From Lachnospira sp. UBA2821 (GTDB taxonomy: Bacteria > Bacillota > Clostridia > Lachnospirales > Lachnospiraceae), in assembly GCA_002351535.1 (NCBI GenBank), contig DEGR01000058.1, positions 1-55,252 on the forward strand: a stretch of DNA of 55,252 nt, in the 5' to 3' direction. This document shows positions 1 through 8,384 of this stretch, piece by piece. The position numbers and the translations under genes are program-made. The notes beneath the pieces were generated by a model. The model saw nothing but the letters and a program-made list of their open reading frames with translations, did not search any database and was not told the DNA's origin. Each line of letters starts with the position of its first letter. Position 1 is the stretch's first letter.

Positions 1-60
1 ACTCAAACTTCGCACTTGAAAAAGTGCCTATACACCTTGAAAATTCAATAATAACTGGCA
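1..60 (+). repeat. Left inverted repeat of the IS (IRL)
   Basis: Bases 1-15 and 28-50 are reverse complements of 1577-1591 and 1543-1565 (the second with one mismatch). ACTGGCA at 54-60 also roughly mirrors TGCCAGG at 1537-1543. Such long two-part ends are typical sites for an IS4-type transposase. Confidence 0.85.
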
Positions 61-86
61 TAAAAATAGCATGAACTACTCTGATT

Positions 87-95
87 TGGTATAAT
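87..95 (+). promoter_or_regulatory. Extended -10 promoter element for the transposase
   Basis: TGG followed by TATAAT (90-95) forms a TGn-TATAAT extended -10 box, which can work without a good -35; none is visible 17 bases upstream. It lies 40 bases before the transposase start, whose binding site GGAGG is 8 bases before the ATG. Confidence 0.45.
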
Positions 96-134
96 TGAGT
101 TGTCCAAAAACAATTAAAATCGGAGGCTCATGCT

Positions 135-1508
135 ATGAATAAAAGTATAACACAAGACAACCTAAATGATAACAAAATTTCAAAATCTATCAGAAAATTT
201 TTTACACGATTTCATCTTTCCTCAGCATTAAAAGCTGCAAATGCATACAAAAAGAAAGGAACTTCTGCAACGCTTATTTTTCAGTACCTATTTCTTTTAG
301 TTTTTTCAAATAGAAGTATGTACATGAATCTGTTGATTGGAAAAGACACACCCAATTTTGCAAAGGATACGGTATATCGTTTTATGAAAATGCTTCAGAT
401 TAACTGGCTTCGTTTTACAACGATCCTTTCTAGCCGTATTATTAAAGATGCTATTGTTCCATTAGATTCCGAAGACCGTGTAAATGTACTGATTATCGAT
501 GATTCCATGTTTGAACGCAATCGCTCAAAGAAAGTAGAACTACTTGCAAAAGTCTATGACCATGCAAAACACTGTTACAAATTTGGTTTCCGTATGCTTA
601 CATTAGGCTGGTCAGATGGAAGCACTTTTCTTCCTGTCAATAGTATCCTCCTTTCTACTGAAAACAAAAAGAACAGGATCAACGAAGCAAAGCAATTAGA
701 CAAAAGAACTGTCGGTTATAAGCGACGTATGCTTGCTGTCGAGAAAGGAACTCTTGCCATGCTAGAACTTTTGAGAACAGCTAAAAAGGCTGATATTCCA
801 GCTAAATATGTTCTTTTTGACAGCTGGTTTTCTTCTCCAAGTTCGCTTCATTCTGTTAAAGAAATTGGATATGATGTAATTGCAATGGTAAAGAAAACGC
901 CAAAAATGTTCTTCCGATTTAATGGCGAAGATATGCCGTTGACCACTATTTACAACAAGAATAAGAAACGACGTGGACGTTCCAGATATTTGCTCTCCGT
1001 CCAGATTGATGTTGTAAAGGATGGAAAAAGCATTCCTGCAAAAGTGGTCTATGTCCGAAACAAAAACAAAAGAAACGAATATCTCTGCCTCATTTCCACA
1101 GACATAAGTTTGAGTGAAAATGAAATCATCCGTATTTATGGAAAACGCCGGGATATTGAGGTATTTTTCAAAGTCTGCAAGAGTTATCTAAATTTGAGCA
1201 AAGAATGTAGATCCATCTCTTATGATGCAATGACTGCACATACCGCAATTGTTTTCGCAAGATATATGATGCTTTCCTTGGAGAGTCGAGAAGCAAACGA
1301 CCCACGTTCCATGGGAGAACTCTTTTTATACTTTTCTGATGAGCTGTCTGATATCACATGGATACAGGCTTTTCAAATGATGCTTCAAATGTTCCGTACT
1401 CTACTTGCAGATCAGATAGATATATCTAATGAAAAAATAGATGAGATGGTAGATGCATTTATGGATGCAATACCTGCACTTTTAAAATCGAAGCTGCAAG
1501 CGGCATAA
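135..1508 (+). CDS. IS4-family DDE transposase
   Basis: This 457-residue protein should cut and rejoin the IS ends. The visible catalytic set is D122 or D123 in LIIDDSMFERN, D229 in VLFDSWFSS, and E342 inside the IS4 signature Y335-x2-R338-x3-E342-x6-K349 (YGKRRDIEVFFKVCK). The N-terminal ~110 residues are basic and helical, as expected for end binding. The reading frame is intact, so the copy may be active. The start is supported by GGAGG 8 bases upstream. It is the only gene between the two inverted repeats. The subgroup (IS231- or IS701-like) was not resolved. Confidence 0.92.
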   Translation: MNKSITQDNLNDNKISKSIRKFFTRFHLSSALKAANAYKKKGTSATLIFQYLFLLVFSNRSMYMNLLIGKDTPNFAKDTVYRFMKMLQINWLRFTTILSSRIIKDAIVPLDSEDRVNVLIIDDSMFERNRSKKVELLAKVYDHAKHCYKFGFRMLTLGWSDGSTFLPVNSILLSTENKKNRINEAKQLDKRTVGYKRRMLAVEKGTLAMLELLRTAKKADIPAKYVLFDSWFSSPSSLHSVKEIGYDVIAMVKKTPKMFFRFNGEDMPLTTIYNKNKKRRGRSRYLLSVQIDVVKDGKSIPAKVVYVRNKNKRNEYLCLISTDISLSENEIIRIYGKRRDIEVFFKVCKSYLNLSKECRSISYDAMTAHTAIVFARYMMLSLESREANDPRSMGELFLYFSDELSDITWIQAFQMMLQMFRTLLADQIDISNEKIDEMVDAFMDAIPALLKSKLQAA

Positions 1509-1536
1509 TTTACTGAACATTGACAATTGAATAGCT

Positions 1537-1591
1537 GCCAGGTATTGAATTTTCAAGGTGCATAGCTAAAATTTATGTGCGAAGTTTGAGT
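1537..1591 (-). repeat. Right inverted repeat of the IS (IRR)
   Basis: This is the mirror of bases 1-60: 15 perfect terminal bases, an unmatched spacer, then a 23-base block with one mismatch. The sequence immediately outside (TAATAATATTTTTG) is AT-rich. Confidence 0.85.
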
Positions 1592-1665
1592 TAATAATAT
1601 TTTTGTTTTTGAAAAACTATTTATCATTTACAAACACTATACTACTGTTCAAATAATTATTATCT
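1592..1665. other. Short AT-rich gap between IS and relaxase
   Basis: These 74 AT-rich bases hold no gene and no clear terminator hairpin. They are the only sequence of the mobilizable element visible beyond its relaxase gene. Confidence 0.6.
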
Positions 1666-3057
1666 TTATCTTCCACCTCTATCTTTGAACTTCTCAATAC
1701 TTCTGGATTTTTCTGTTCCCCACTGCTTCTTCCTCGCCTCATACTCCTCCAGAAATTCATCATACACACTCATCCTATACCGCATTCTACGCATCGTATC
1801 CTTACCGTAACCCATTCTTTTTTCATACATCCTAAGTTCTTCCATAACATCCTCTGTCGGCTCCGGCAGTATTGCCACACGCTCTGCAAGTGGCATGTTT
1901 TTATAATCCGGCTGTTCTTCCTTTCCTTCTTTATCTGTAAAAGAAGTATCCATATCATCCTCTTCTCCCTGCCATTCCCTGTTAAACTCTTCAAATGCGG
2001 CACCATAGAAAATATCCTCATCTGCTTCACTGATATCTTCTTTTTCACAGAACTGATCAAAACCTTCATAAAAGCTGATATTATTATCTTCTAGACTTTT
2101 TTCTTCCGGTTCTTTCTCCCACTCATCATAATCACGTAGGAATTCTTTCATATGCTCAATATCTGCCTCAATCCGCTGATACTCTATTCGCTTCTTTTCC
2201 TTCTGCTCTAGATATTCTGTAATACCAGAGACAGTAAATCTCTCTCCTAGTCTCTTTCCTCTGACAGATACAGGTTCTCCATTTTTCTTCCGTCTATATG
2301 GAAGGGCGTAAGAGATTGTGTTACCACGTAGCTTCACATCCATCATAAAATAATCCTTCACATATTGGATTACATCCTCTAATGTCCTTGTTTCAGGGGT
2401 ATTTATCGCATTTCTAAGATATATCTTCATCTCTTCACGAAATGACAATTTTTCCCTCTTTTTCATCTGATATTCCACGAAATTACATCTCTCACGGCTC
2501 TTATCCTTCACATAATAAGTATCCCTGTAAGAATGTGTCAGCCCCTGCTTCCTGCACTGTTCTCCAAAGAAGTTGCTCATTTCCTTAAGTTCCGCCGGAC
2601 CTCTCCGAAATGACTTTCCATCCCTCAGATTGCAGTTACTTACCAGAAAATGCACATGAACATGCTCTGTATCCGTATGCACCGCAAATAATACCTCATA
2701 ACCTTTTGACCAGAAAAACTCCCTTGCAAACTCTTCTGCAATTCTGTAGGCACCTTCATAGGTAAGTTTATCATTGTCATCCGGATGGAAGGATATGGAC
2801 AGCTTCTGTGCCAGAATCTCCTTCTGTTTATATCGGCCGTACTTTTTATCATGCATTTTCCTTGTCATAAGTAGACTATTAGTAAAGTTATCCCTGTTAC
2901 AGCCAAATGCATTGTAAAGATGATTCTGCGTCTTCACCACACCATCAGCAATCTGTTCCTTTCGCCTTCCAAGAATATAATCGTCTGCACTTTTTAGCTG
3001 TGCCACAGACTTACAATAACTGTAATTCACTTTTACATTTCCATATACCGCACCCAT
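1666..3057 (-). CDS. MobP-type relaxase (mobilization nuclease)
   Basis: Relaxases nick one strand at oriT, stay covalently bound to it through a tyrosine, and lead it into the recipient. The three-histidine metal site is clear: HTDTEHVHVHFLVSN at residues 127-141 (H127, H132, H134, H136, N141), the motif III of the Relaxase/Mobilisation nuclease family. The nucleophile is probably one of the early tyrosines (Y12 or Y14), which is inference. The C-terminal half (from ~190) is charged and acidic, likely partner-binding. GGAGG lies 6 bases before the ATG. It follows mobC by 24 bases, so the two are one operon. At 463 residues with a natural stop it looks complete. Confidence 0.9.
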   Translation of the reverse strand: MGAVYGNVKVNYSYCKSVAQLKSADDYILGRRKEQIADGVVKTQNHLYNAFGCNRDNFTNSLLMTRKMHDKKYGRYKQKEILAQKLSISFHPDDNDKLTYEGAYRIAEEFAREFFWSKGYEVLFAVHTDTEHVHVHFLVSNCNLRDGKSFRRGPAELKEMSNFFGEQCRKQGLTHSYRDTYYVKDKSRERCNFVEYQMKKREKLSFREEMKIYLRNAINTPETRTLEDVIQYVKDYFMMDVKLRGNTISYALPYRRKKNGEPVSVRGKRLGERFTVSGITEYLEQKEKKRIEYQRIEADIEHMKEFLRDYDEWEKEPEEKSLEDNNISFYEGFDQFCEKEDISEADEDIFYGAAFEEFNREWQGEEDDMDTSFTDKEGKEEQPDYKNMPLAERVAILPEPTEDVMEELRMYEKRMGYGKDTMRRMRYRMSVYDEFLEEYEARKKQWGTEKSRSIEKFKDRGGR

Positions 3058-3081
3058 AATCTTCCTCCTTTCCCTGCCCTT

Positions 3082-3435
3082 CTATATCAGCTTCTCTGAT
3101 ATCTTAAGCAGTTTATCTTCAATCTTTCTTAGGAAATAATTCGTGGTTTTAAAGCTGCTGTCGGAAAACAGATCTGCATACATATTGACGGCATGTGCAA
3201 TCTGATTAAGGTTCACGCCCTGCTTCTTTAGCTCATGCACCGCCTCTTTTAACAGCTCTCTTATTTCCTTTAACGTCACCCCATCCACTCGTTTTCCTTC
3301 ATTTACATCCAGTAGATAGCTTATAAAATCGGCATTACCTCTGTATCCGCTTTCATCCTTTTGTTTCTCAAATCTGTCTTTCAGTCGTCTGTCCGCTCGT
3401 ACATAGATAACCTCGTCCTTTGTTCTGTTAGCCAT
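3082..3435 (-). CDS. mobC: MobC-like relaxosome protein
   Basis: This 117-residue protein has an N-terminal ribbon-helix-helix-like part (YVRADRRLKDRFEKQKDE) and a C-terminal helical part with VNLNQIAHAVN, the usual MobC signature. MobC proteins bind oriT and help the relaxase open the DNA. A longer reading frame starts at 3534, but AGGAGG followed by 8 bases precedes the ATG at 3435, and the extra 33 residues would run across an inverted repeat, so the shorter start is chosen. It lies just upstream of the relaxase gene, the standard mobC-mobA order. Confidence 0.82.
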   Translation of the reverse strand: MANRTKDEVIYVRADRRLKDRFEKQKDESGYRGNADFISYLLDVNEGKRVDGVTLKEIRELLKEAVHELKKQGVNLNQIAHAVNMYADLFSDSSFKTTNYFLRKIEDKLLKISEKLI

Positions 3436-3458
3436 AAAATCCCTCCTCTCTAACAGAA

Positions 3459-3501
3459 AAGGAAGCATGACACAATACATTTGCACTGTATCAGCTTCCT
3501 T
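3459..3501. repeat. Imperfect inverted repeat upstream of mobC (oriT candidate)
   Basis: AAGGAAGC (3459-3466) is mirrored by GCTTCCTT (3494-3501), and the inner TGACACA pairs with TGTATCA with one mismatch and a bulge. The resulting stem is about 15 bp with a loop near 13 bases. An inverted repeat directly upstream of mobC is where MobP-type relaxosomes usually have oriT. No nic consensus could be confirmed. Confidence 0.45.
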
Positions 3502-3931
3502 CTTTTTATCTGTCTCATATTCAGTTGTTTTCATTTTTGCTTATATCTGATTACTGTCGGCTACACTATCCTTAATTACTATAGCCTCTTCCCTTAGTTA
3601 AGTGACTGCCACCATACTTCTGCTACAAAATTAGCATTTCCCATAGCCACAGCTACATAAATCAGCTATATTCCAACAGCATAAATCATACCGTAGCAAC
3701 CATATTTAAGTTGTACTATAGCTGTTTCCCGAAATTTTTCTTTAAGCAGGGCACATCATCCACACAGGTCAGTCAGCTGCAAAAAACACAGCTGACTTCC
3801 GAAAGACTGTCTGTGCTCTACGCTCCGACAGCCTTTCCCACATCTTTCTTTTCTCTGAAAGAAATCTTCTCCTCCCTTTCCGATGTGGTGTGGATGATAT
3901 AAGCAGGTAGTACCGCTGGCTTGCCAATTCG

Positions 3932-3972
3932 TCAAAAAAGAAATGCGAAGTGTCCGAACGACACCCCGCATT
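3932..3972 (-). terminator. Minus-strand hairpin with T tract
   Basis: AATGCG..GTGTC (3942-3954) pairs with GACAC..CGCATT (3960-3972) around a 5-base loop. Read on the minus strand it is followed by TTCTTTTTTG, a terminator layout. It could end transcription arriving from the abiE genes and so insulate mobC. Confidence 0.6.
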
Positions 3973-4043
3973 CCTTTTCCTTCCTCATTGTCTTCACCAT
4001 CGGTGCTACCTGCTTAAGGGGCTTTGCCCCCTAAGAACCCCCG

Positions 4044-4091
4044 GACAGAAAAATACCGGCATCTTCAAAGGGGATGCCGGTATTTTCTGTC
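4044..4091. terminator. Strong hairpin after abiEii, likely bidirectional terminator
   Basis: GACAGAAAAATACCGGCATC (4044-4063) pairs with 4073-4091 through about 19 base pairs and one bulged A, with a 9-base loop. A and T runs sit inside the outer stem on both sides, so it can act both ways. It lies 28 bases past the abiEii stop. Confidence 0.75.
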
Positions 4092-4118
4092 TTTGTAGCC
4101 ATTGTCCCGGGAAAGGGC

Positions 4119-5102
4119 TTATCGAGTTCTTCCCTTAACAGGCTCATTTATATCCGATTCTTTGTCACGACACTTCCACAATGCCATCGGATGTTCCACA
4201 ATCCTTTGTAACTCTGCTCCCGCAAATACGAATTGTGGTTCATATATGCCTTTTTCAAAAGCACTCCAGAAAATCCGCTCATCATTCGTTGGAATCAAAA
4301 ATCCGGAGAGATACTCTCTTACTTCATTCTGGACTACTGCCAGTTCAAATCTCTCTCCATTCCTAAGCACAGGATATAAATCTGTTGTAATACTGCGTTT
4401 AGTTACCTTTCCTACATTATCCAGGACAAATTCCTTCGGTGGATGCTCTGCTCCGATTGCACTGTAAAATACTGCACATTTTCTAAGCATATCTAATTCT
4501 GATTCATCAAACAGGTGATGTGTAATCATATTATGCACATCATATAAATCTCTGGTTGCTGTCCTCGTAAGCAATGCTACAATCTTTGCACCAAATATCT
4601 CAATTGGATCAACAGATAACACAGTGAGTTTCTCTGTCATCCATGGTAAAGAAACATTTCTTCTCACCACAGGAAGTACATGACACCTGAGCATATAGTT
4701 TATTTCTATTTTCAGATTATCTTTCATTCCTCCGGCATTCTGATACTCATATACAAAAGAATCCAGTGCATGATGATTCTTTGTTTTCGGACTCAGATGG
4801 TATCCGTTTGACTCCATATATTTACCTATACGGTTACTTAATACTTTCCTTACCTCAAGCATTTCTTCTCGCGACATATTCTTGGAAAAATCCAAATCTA
4901 TATCAACAGACAGTCTCGGTAAATCCAATATAGTCAGATTAATAGCCGTTCCACCCTTTAATGCAAGATATTCCGAAAGCATATCATCACCCTCAAAGAA
5001 TTTCAATACATCAGCAAGTCTGCACACCTTTTCAAAGGTATCTCTTACAAACCCAAGCTTCTTTGCCTGCCTACCAAGTTTCATTCTGTCAAATTGCATC
5101 AT
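4119..5102 (-). CDS. abiEii: AbiEii-type nucleotidyltransferase toxin
   Basis: The 327-residue protein belongs to the AbiEii/AbiGii toxin family, the toxin half of type IV toxin-antitoxin systems that can act in phage abortive infection. The nucleotidyltransferase core is visible: LKGGTAINL (K49, G50-T52) followed by R63-L-S65-V-D67-I-D69-L-D71, the metal-binding RxSxDxD signature. The start is the ATG at 5102, 9 bases after AAAGGAG (5112-5118); a TTG further upstream has no such site. It overlaps the antitoxin gene by 14 bases, which implies translational coupling. The family link is clear; activity and target are inferred. Confidence 0.9.
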   Translation of the reverse strand: MMQFDRMKLGRQAKKLGFVRDTFEKVCRLADVLKFFEGDDMLSEYLALKGGTAINLTILDLPRLSVDIDLDFSKNMSREEMLEVRKVLSNRIGKYMESNGYHLSPKTKNHHALDSFVYEYQNAGGMKDNLKIEINYMLRCHVLPVVRRNVSLPWMTEKLTVLSVDPIEIFGAKIVALLTRTATRDLYDVHNMITHHLFDESELDMLRKCAVFYSAIGAEHPPKEFVLDNVGKVTKRSITTDLYPVLRNGERFELAVVQNEVREYLSGFLIPTNDERIFWSAFEKGIYEPQFVFAGAELQRIVEHPMALWKCRDKESDINEPVKGRTR

Positions 5103-5850
5103 AATCCCCAACTCCTTTGTCTACCAAATGCATAAAGTCCACAGGAACATATAGCTTCCACTTTGGATTCCATACATTTTGTCCGTTTTCTTTTATCAGA
5201 TATCGTTTACTATCAGCAGTATACCTGCTCAAATACTCAAAAAAATTATCGCTAAGCCCCAGTTCATCCTGCAACTGTTCCAGAATATATCCGCATTTCT
5301 GATACAGAAACATGTTATTATACACAGATATTGCCTCAAGCAACTTATTCTCTCTCACACTGGGCACAAGCATGATACATCGTATCACTTCTTCTAAACC
5401 TGCTATCTTGCTAAAATCTTTTATACTGTCAACAATAGTCTGCTCTATCCCGGTTATTCTGAGCTTACCATTTGTTACAACATCCATGCAGTCATTTCTC
5501 TCCATATGGTGATACCATATTCCGTTATACTCAAAATCTCTGAATCTGGATTCTGTTTCAACGTATACTTCATAAAACACCTGATTCGCATAACCAAATG
5601 CTTCAAATGCACTGTGATGGCTTATTACCGCATCCTCATATAACTGACTTCCTATCTGATATCTTGATAACACGGGCTGCTTCGTCTCAAGACTTATGAC
5701 TGCATACAAATCCCGTTTCACTTTTTCGATATAACCTTTTTTCTGATAATCATAAAGAATGGATTTTGCAGCTGCCTCAGTACCGGTCAATTCTATAACT
5801 TTACTTTTATTAAAGCATCCAAGTTCAAGCATTTGCTCATAATACTTCAT
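5089..5850 (-). CDS. abiEi: AbiEi-type antitoxin / transcriptional repressor
   Basis: This 253-residue protein has the AbiEi layout: an N-terminal winged-helix part (residues ~5-60, with KSKVIELTG and KKGYIEKVKRDLYAV) and a larger C-terminal domain containing ISHHSAFEAFGY. Family members repress their own operon and neutralise AbiEii without stable protein binding. It precedes and overlaps the toxin gene, the normal order. A gap of 74 bases separates it from the parR-like gene, room for its own promoter. Confidence 0.88.
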   Translation of the reverse strand: MKYYEQMLELGCFNKSKVIELTGTEAAAKSILYDYQKKGYIEKVKRDLYAVISLETKQPVLSRYQIGSQLYEDAVISHHSAFEAFGYANQVFYEVYVETESRFRDFEYNGIWYHHMERNDCMDVVTNGKLRITGIEQTIVDSIKDFSKIAGLEEVIRCIMLVPSVRENKLLEAISVYNNMFLYQKCGYILEQLQDELGLSDNFFEYLSRYTADSKRYLIKENGQNVWNPKWKLYVPVDFMHLVDKGVGDYDAI

Positions 5851-5924
5851 TGTATTTCACCTGCCTCGTTTTAATATTATCACAAAGAGTTTCTTTTTTC
5901 AAACCTTTTGTGTGATATTTAAAA

Positions 5925-6404
5925 TTACATTCCAAACGAAAAATCCAACAGTTCATTTTCCTCCGGCTCATTTTCTTCTGCTTTATGCAACGTGTCTGTT
6001 GTTGAATTTGTCGCAGATAATGCGGAATCATTTGCTGCTCCTGTACTCATATTTGCAGAAGTAACATTCATCATTGCACCATTCTGTAATCCCGCTGCCA
6101 ATGCTGTCTGCTGTTGCAGCAGATACATTCCTGCAAGTGCAGGAATATTGGCAAGCATCTTTGCTGTTACCTGTTCCACTATCCTGTCCACAAAAGCATC
6201 TTCCTTTTCCCTTGTCTCAAGATACGGATCATTTTTTGTACTAATATGCCTTTCATAAAAATCATTGATGGCACAGATGATAAATTCATTCTGGGACTTA
6301 AACTCCCTGTCCACTTCAGCAGAATGCAGCAGGCTCCACGCCTGCACTGCATCTTCGCTGTTCATGTTGAAACGGACATTCTTATTCCATGTCTTATCTG
6401 CCAT
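5925..6404 (-). CDS. ParR-like partition adaptor
   Basis: This 159-residue protein starts with a ribbon-helix-helix-like segment (VRFNMNSEDAVQAWSLL, then KSQNEFIICAINDFYER), a middle helix, and a low-complexity Asn/Thr/Ser/Ala linker (~110-140). It ends in an acidic tail, EENEPEENELLDFSFGM. ParR adaptors bind a centromere through an RHH domain and the ParM filament through a C-terminal acidic peptide, so the layout fits. Its ATG directly follows the ParM-like stop codon with no spacing, supporting co-translation. The call rests mainly on layout and position. Confidence 0.7.
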   Translation of the reverse strand: MADKTWNKNVRFNMNSEDAVQAWSLLHSAEVDREFKSQNEFIICAINDFYERHISTKNDPYLETREKEDAFVDRIVEQVTAKMLANIPALAGMYLLQQQTALAAGLQNGAMMNVTSANMSTGAANDSALSATNSTTDTLHKAEENEPEENELLDFSFGM

Positions 6405-7367
6405 TTACATCGCCCTCTTTCCCTGCTCATGTCGAAGTATCATATAGCAGTAGTACTCATAGCCCTTGGCATTGGCTCTGATGTCATGATTAAAGAAAAC
6501 TCTGTCTTTATTGTAACTTCCATAAGCTTCAATAATTCTTGTACCTCCACCGATAAAATGCAGCTTCATCATCTGTTCATTATACTCATAATCATAAAGC
6601 TTCTGAAAAACAATATCTGCATACTCCGTTGCCGCTTCCTTCATCAGGCTTGCATACGGTTCAACAATATCCGTTTCTCCTGTTCGAAGAAAATTGTCAA
6701 TGACCTCACGCATCAGCTCATTTCCCGTATTATCCCTTACTTTGTTACGAATATTTATTTCACACTGGAATACTCCCAGTTTTTCCGTCCATGACCTGCT
6801 CTCCATAGCCCTTCCATTATTGAGATACATCAGGTTCATGGTTCCGTTTCCGATATCCACAACAAGATTCATTCCCTTAAAATCCTTAAGGTTTTCTGCA
6901 ACTGCAGAATAGCACTGTGGCATGACCGTACAGCCTGTTATTTCAAGCTCGTACATTCTCTGCTTATAACCGACTTTTACATTTCTGTTTTTCAGCATAT
7001 ATCCCTTAAATTCTTCTCGCTGTGCCTGTACCCATTTCAGTGGAAGTCCCACAGCAAGATGCACACGTACATTATTTCTTGTGTCTGTATATCCCCTTGC
7101 TTCCAGTTCCTTCACTACTGCCGCCATGGTAAGTACATAATTATCCTCATCTGTCACCTTGTCAGCTACAAATCCCTTGTGACCTTCCCCAATAATATAA
7201 TATTTCCCATCCATCTCAATATAATCCTTCGCAAGAACAGGTGGTTTCTCGCTTGCACTGATTGCTGTAGGAAAAACCTTTCTTGCCGTCTTATAGTTTC
7301 CATAGCCTGCATCTACTCCGATAATCAGGCTTCCATTCATCTTGTATTCTCTAATCTTCTCTGTCAT
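6405..7367 (-). CDS. ParM/StbA-family actin-like ATPase
   Basis: Actin-like proteins of this family polymerise with ATP and push plasmid or element copies apart. The actin-fold signatures are present: phosphate-1 loop IGVDAGYGNYKTA (~16-28), phosphate-2 loop LVVDIGNGTMNLM (~168-180) and adenosine motif FIGGGTRII (~271-279). At 320 residues the length is normal. It starts 10 bases after the ParB-like gene, with GAGG 8 bases before the ATG, and abuts the ParR-like gene, forming a partition operon. Confidence 0.87.
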   Translation of the reverse strand: MTEKIREYKMNGSLIIGVDAGYGNYKTARKVFPTAISASEKPPVLAKDYIEMDGKYYIIGEGHKGFVADKVTDEDNYVLTMAAVVKELEARGYTDTRNNVRVHLAVGLPLKWVQAQREEFKGYMLKNRNVKVGYKQRMYELEITGCTVMPQCYSAVAENLKDFKGMNLVVDIGNGTMNLMYLNNGRAMESRSWTEKLGVFQCEINIRNKVRDNTGNELMREVIDNFLRTGETDIVEPYASLMKEAATEYADIVFQKLYDYEYNEQMMKLHFIGGGTRIIEAYGSYNKDRVFFNHDIRANAKGYEYYCYMILRHEQGKRAM

Positions 7368-7377
7368 ATTCTGTTCC

Positions 7378-8322
7378 TCACTTTCTTAACTTTCCTATTT
7401 CTTCAACTGAAATCTGCTTCTCATACCATTCCTTCACAAGCTTCTCAATCAATTCAACCTTCTGCATGGGTGTAAAATCATCCGGGAAATAATCCGCCAG
7501 TGTATCTGCCTGAATCTTAATCTGCTCCCTCTGGTTCGGCTTTTCCTCTTCCAACACCGAATAAATTGCATCCATATCAAGCTTCCCACTCTGGCTCATA
7601 CGCTTCATTCTGTTTGCCTGTGACAATGATGGTGTGCACTGCTCCAAATCCATAACCGCATGAAGTTCATACTGTTCCTCTTCCTTGAGATAAGAAAGCT
7701 CCACTGCAATCGTAAATGCAATTTTCCCCTCATCAACCATATCCAGTATCTTGGGGATAAGATTTGTAAGCCTGATATACCTGGCTATCTGATTTCTACT
7801 TTCACCAACCTGTCTTGCCAGTATTTCATCTGAACGTAGAACGGGCTTTCCATCCTCACTAACCTGCTTATTAAGCTTCGTCCCAACTTGGGACAAAGTG
7901 TCCGGAAGCTTCTTTCCCTGCTGCTTCATGGCATCCAGCTTCATCTTATAAGCAAATGCTTTTTCGCTTGGTTTTATATGCTCCCGCTGTAGGTTGCTAT
8001 CCACCATTGCGATTATCGCATCCTCATCATTCATAGGAACAATCATCACCGGCACACTGTCTATCCCTGCCCATTCACTTGCCGCCTTTCTTCTATGCCC
8101 TGCAATGATTTCATAACCGGAGCCCTTCGGATTTGGTCTTACAAGAAGCGGGACAAGAATGCCTTTCTCCTCTATGCTTCTCATAAGTTCGAATAGTTCC
8201 ATATCATGTTCCACCTTAAAGGGATGCCCCTCAAAGTCATGCAATTCGCTGATTCTCACCTTTCTCGTGCCTGTATCATGGTCGTAAATCCCACATGAGC
8301 ACGTATCACTTGTCTTCTTCAT
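7378..8322 (-). CDS. ParB/RepB/Spo0J-family partition protein
   Basis: The 314-residue protein carries the ParB N-terminal domain: a first box near VPLLVRPN, then EIIAGHRRKAASEWAG (the GxRR nucleotide/DNA box) and NLQREHIKPSEKAFAY, the usual N-x-QR motif leading into the helix-turn-helix region (GESRNQIARYIRL). Family members load on parS-like sites and hydrolyse CTP. GGAGG lies 8 bases before the ATG. No ParA partner gene is in the window; instead it leads a ParM/ParR operon. It may act as a regulator or a second centromere protein, which is inference. Confidence 0.88.
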   Translation of the reverse strand: MKKTSDTCSCGIYDHDTGTRKVRISELHDFEGHPFKVEHDMELFELMRSIEEKGILVPLLVRPNPKGSGYEIIAGHRRKAASEWAGIDSVPVMIVPMNDEDAIIAMVDSNLQREHIKPSEKAFAYKMKLDAMKQQGKKLPDTLSQVGTKLNKQVSEDGKPVLRSDEILARQVGESRNQIARYIRLTNLIPKILDMVDEGKIAFTIAVELSYLKEEEQYELHAVMDLEQCTPSLSQANRMKRMSQSGKLDMDAIYSVLEEEKPNQREQIKIQADTLADYFPDDFTPMQKVELIEKLVKEWYEKQISVEEIGKLRK

Positions 8323-8330
8323 CTTAGCTT

Positions 8331-8350
8331 CCTCCTTTCCTTTTCGGAGG
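8331..8350 (-). promoter_or_regulatory. Possible SD-sequestering hairpin before parB
   Basis: On the minus strand CCTCC is followed 10 bases later by GGAGG, the parB ribosome binding site. The two can pair as a 5-bp all-GC stem, which would hide the site. The stem is short, so this is only a candidate for translational control. Confidence 0.35.
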
Positions 8351-8384
8351 TGTCTGATGAATAAGCCGGCAGTCTAAGAAATAG

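Larger units (their letters stand above)
1..1591 (+). mobile_element. Complete IS4-type insertion sequence
   Basis: A single transposase gene is bounded by inverted repeats. The outermost 15 bases (ACTCAAACTTCGCAC, 1-15) are matched perfectly in reverse at 1577-1591. A second block, 28-50, matches 1543-1565 with one mismatch, so the ends are bipartite and extend over roughly 55-60 bases. The element starts at the first base of the window, so no left flank or target-site duplication can be seen. The right end lies 74 bases from the relaxase stop codon, so the IS sits beside the relaxase gene without cutting it. The first base being the IS end suggests an assembly break at a repeated element. 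Confidence 0.88.
3436..4118. other. Hairpin-rich non-coding region, probable oriT and terminators
   Basis: This 683-base stretch lacks a convincing gene; the reading frames at 3711-3902 and 3756-3971 have no ribosome binding site or recognisable product. Instead it is full of inverted repeats: 3755-3765 with 3888-3898 (11 bases), 3771-3779 with 3789-3797 (9 bases), 3900-3914 with 4002-4016 (15 bases, one mismatch), 3942-3954 with 3960-3972, and the GGGGCTTTGCCCC hairpin near 4017-4030. Placed between the accessory module and mobC, it fits an oriT or a structured RNA; the function is inferred. Confidence 0.5.

Noticed and set aside
3436..3534. Longer MobC start adding 33 residues
   Set aside because: The extra stretch covers an inverted repeat and lacks a ribosome binding site, while AGGAGG precedes the ATG at 3435.
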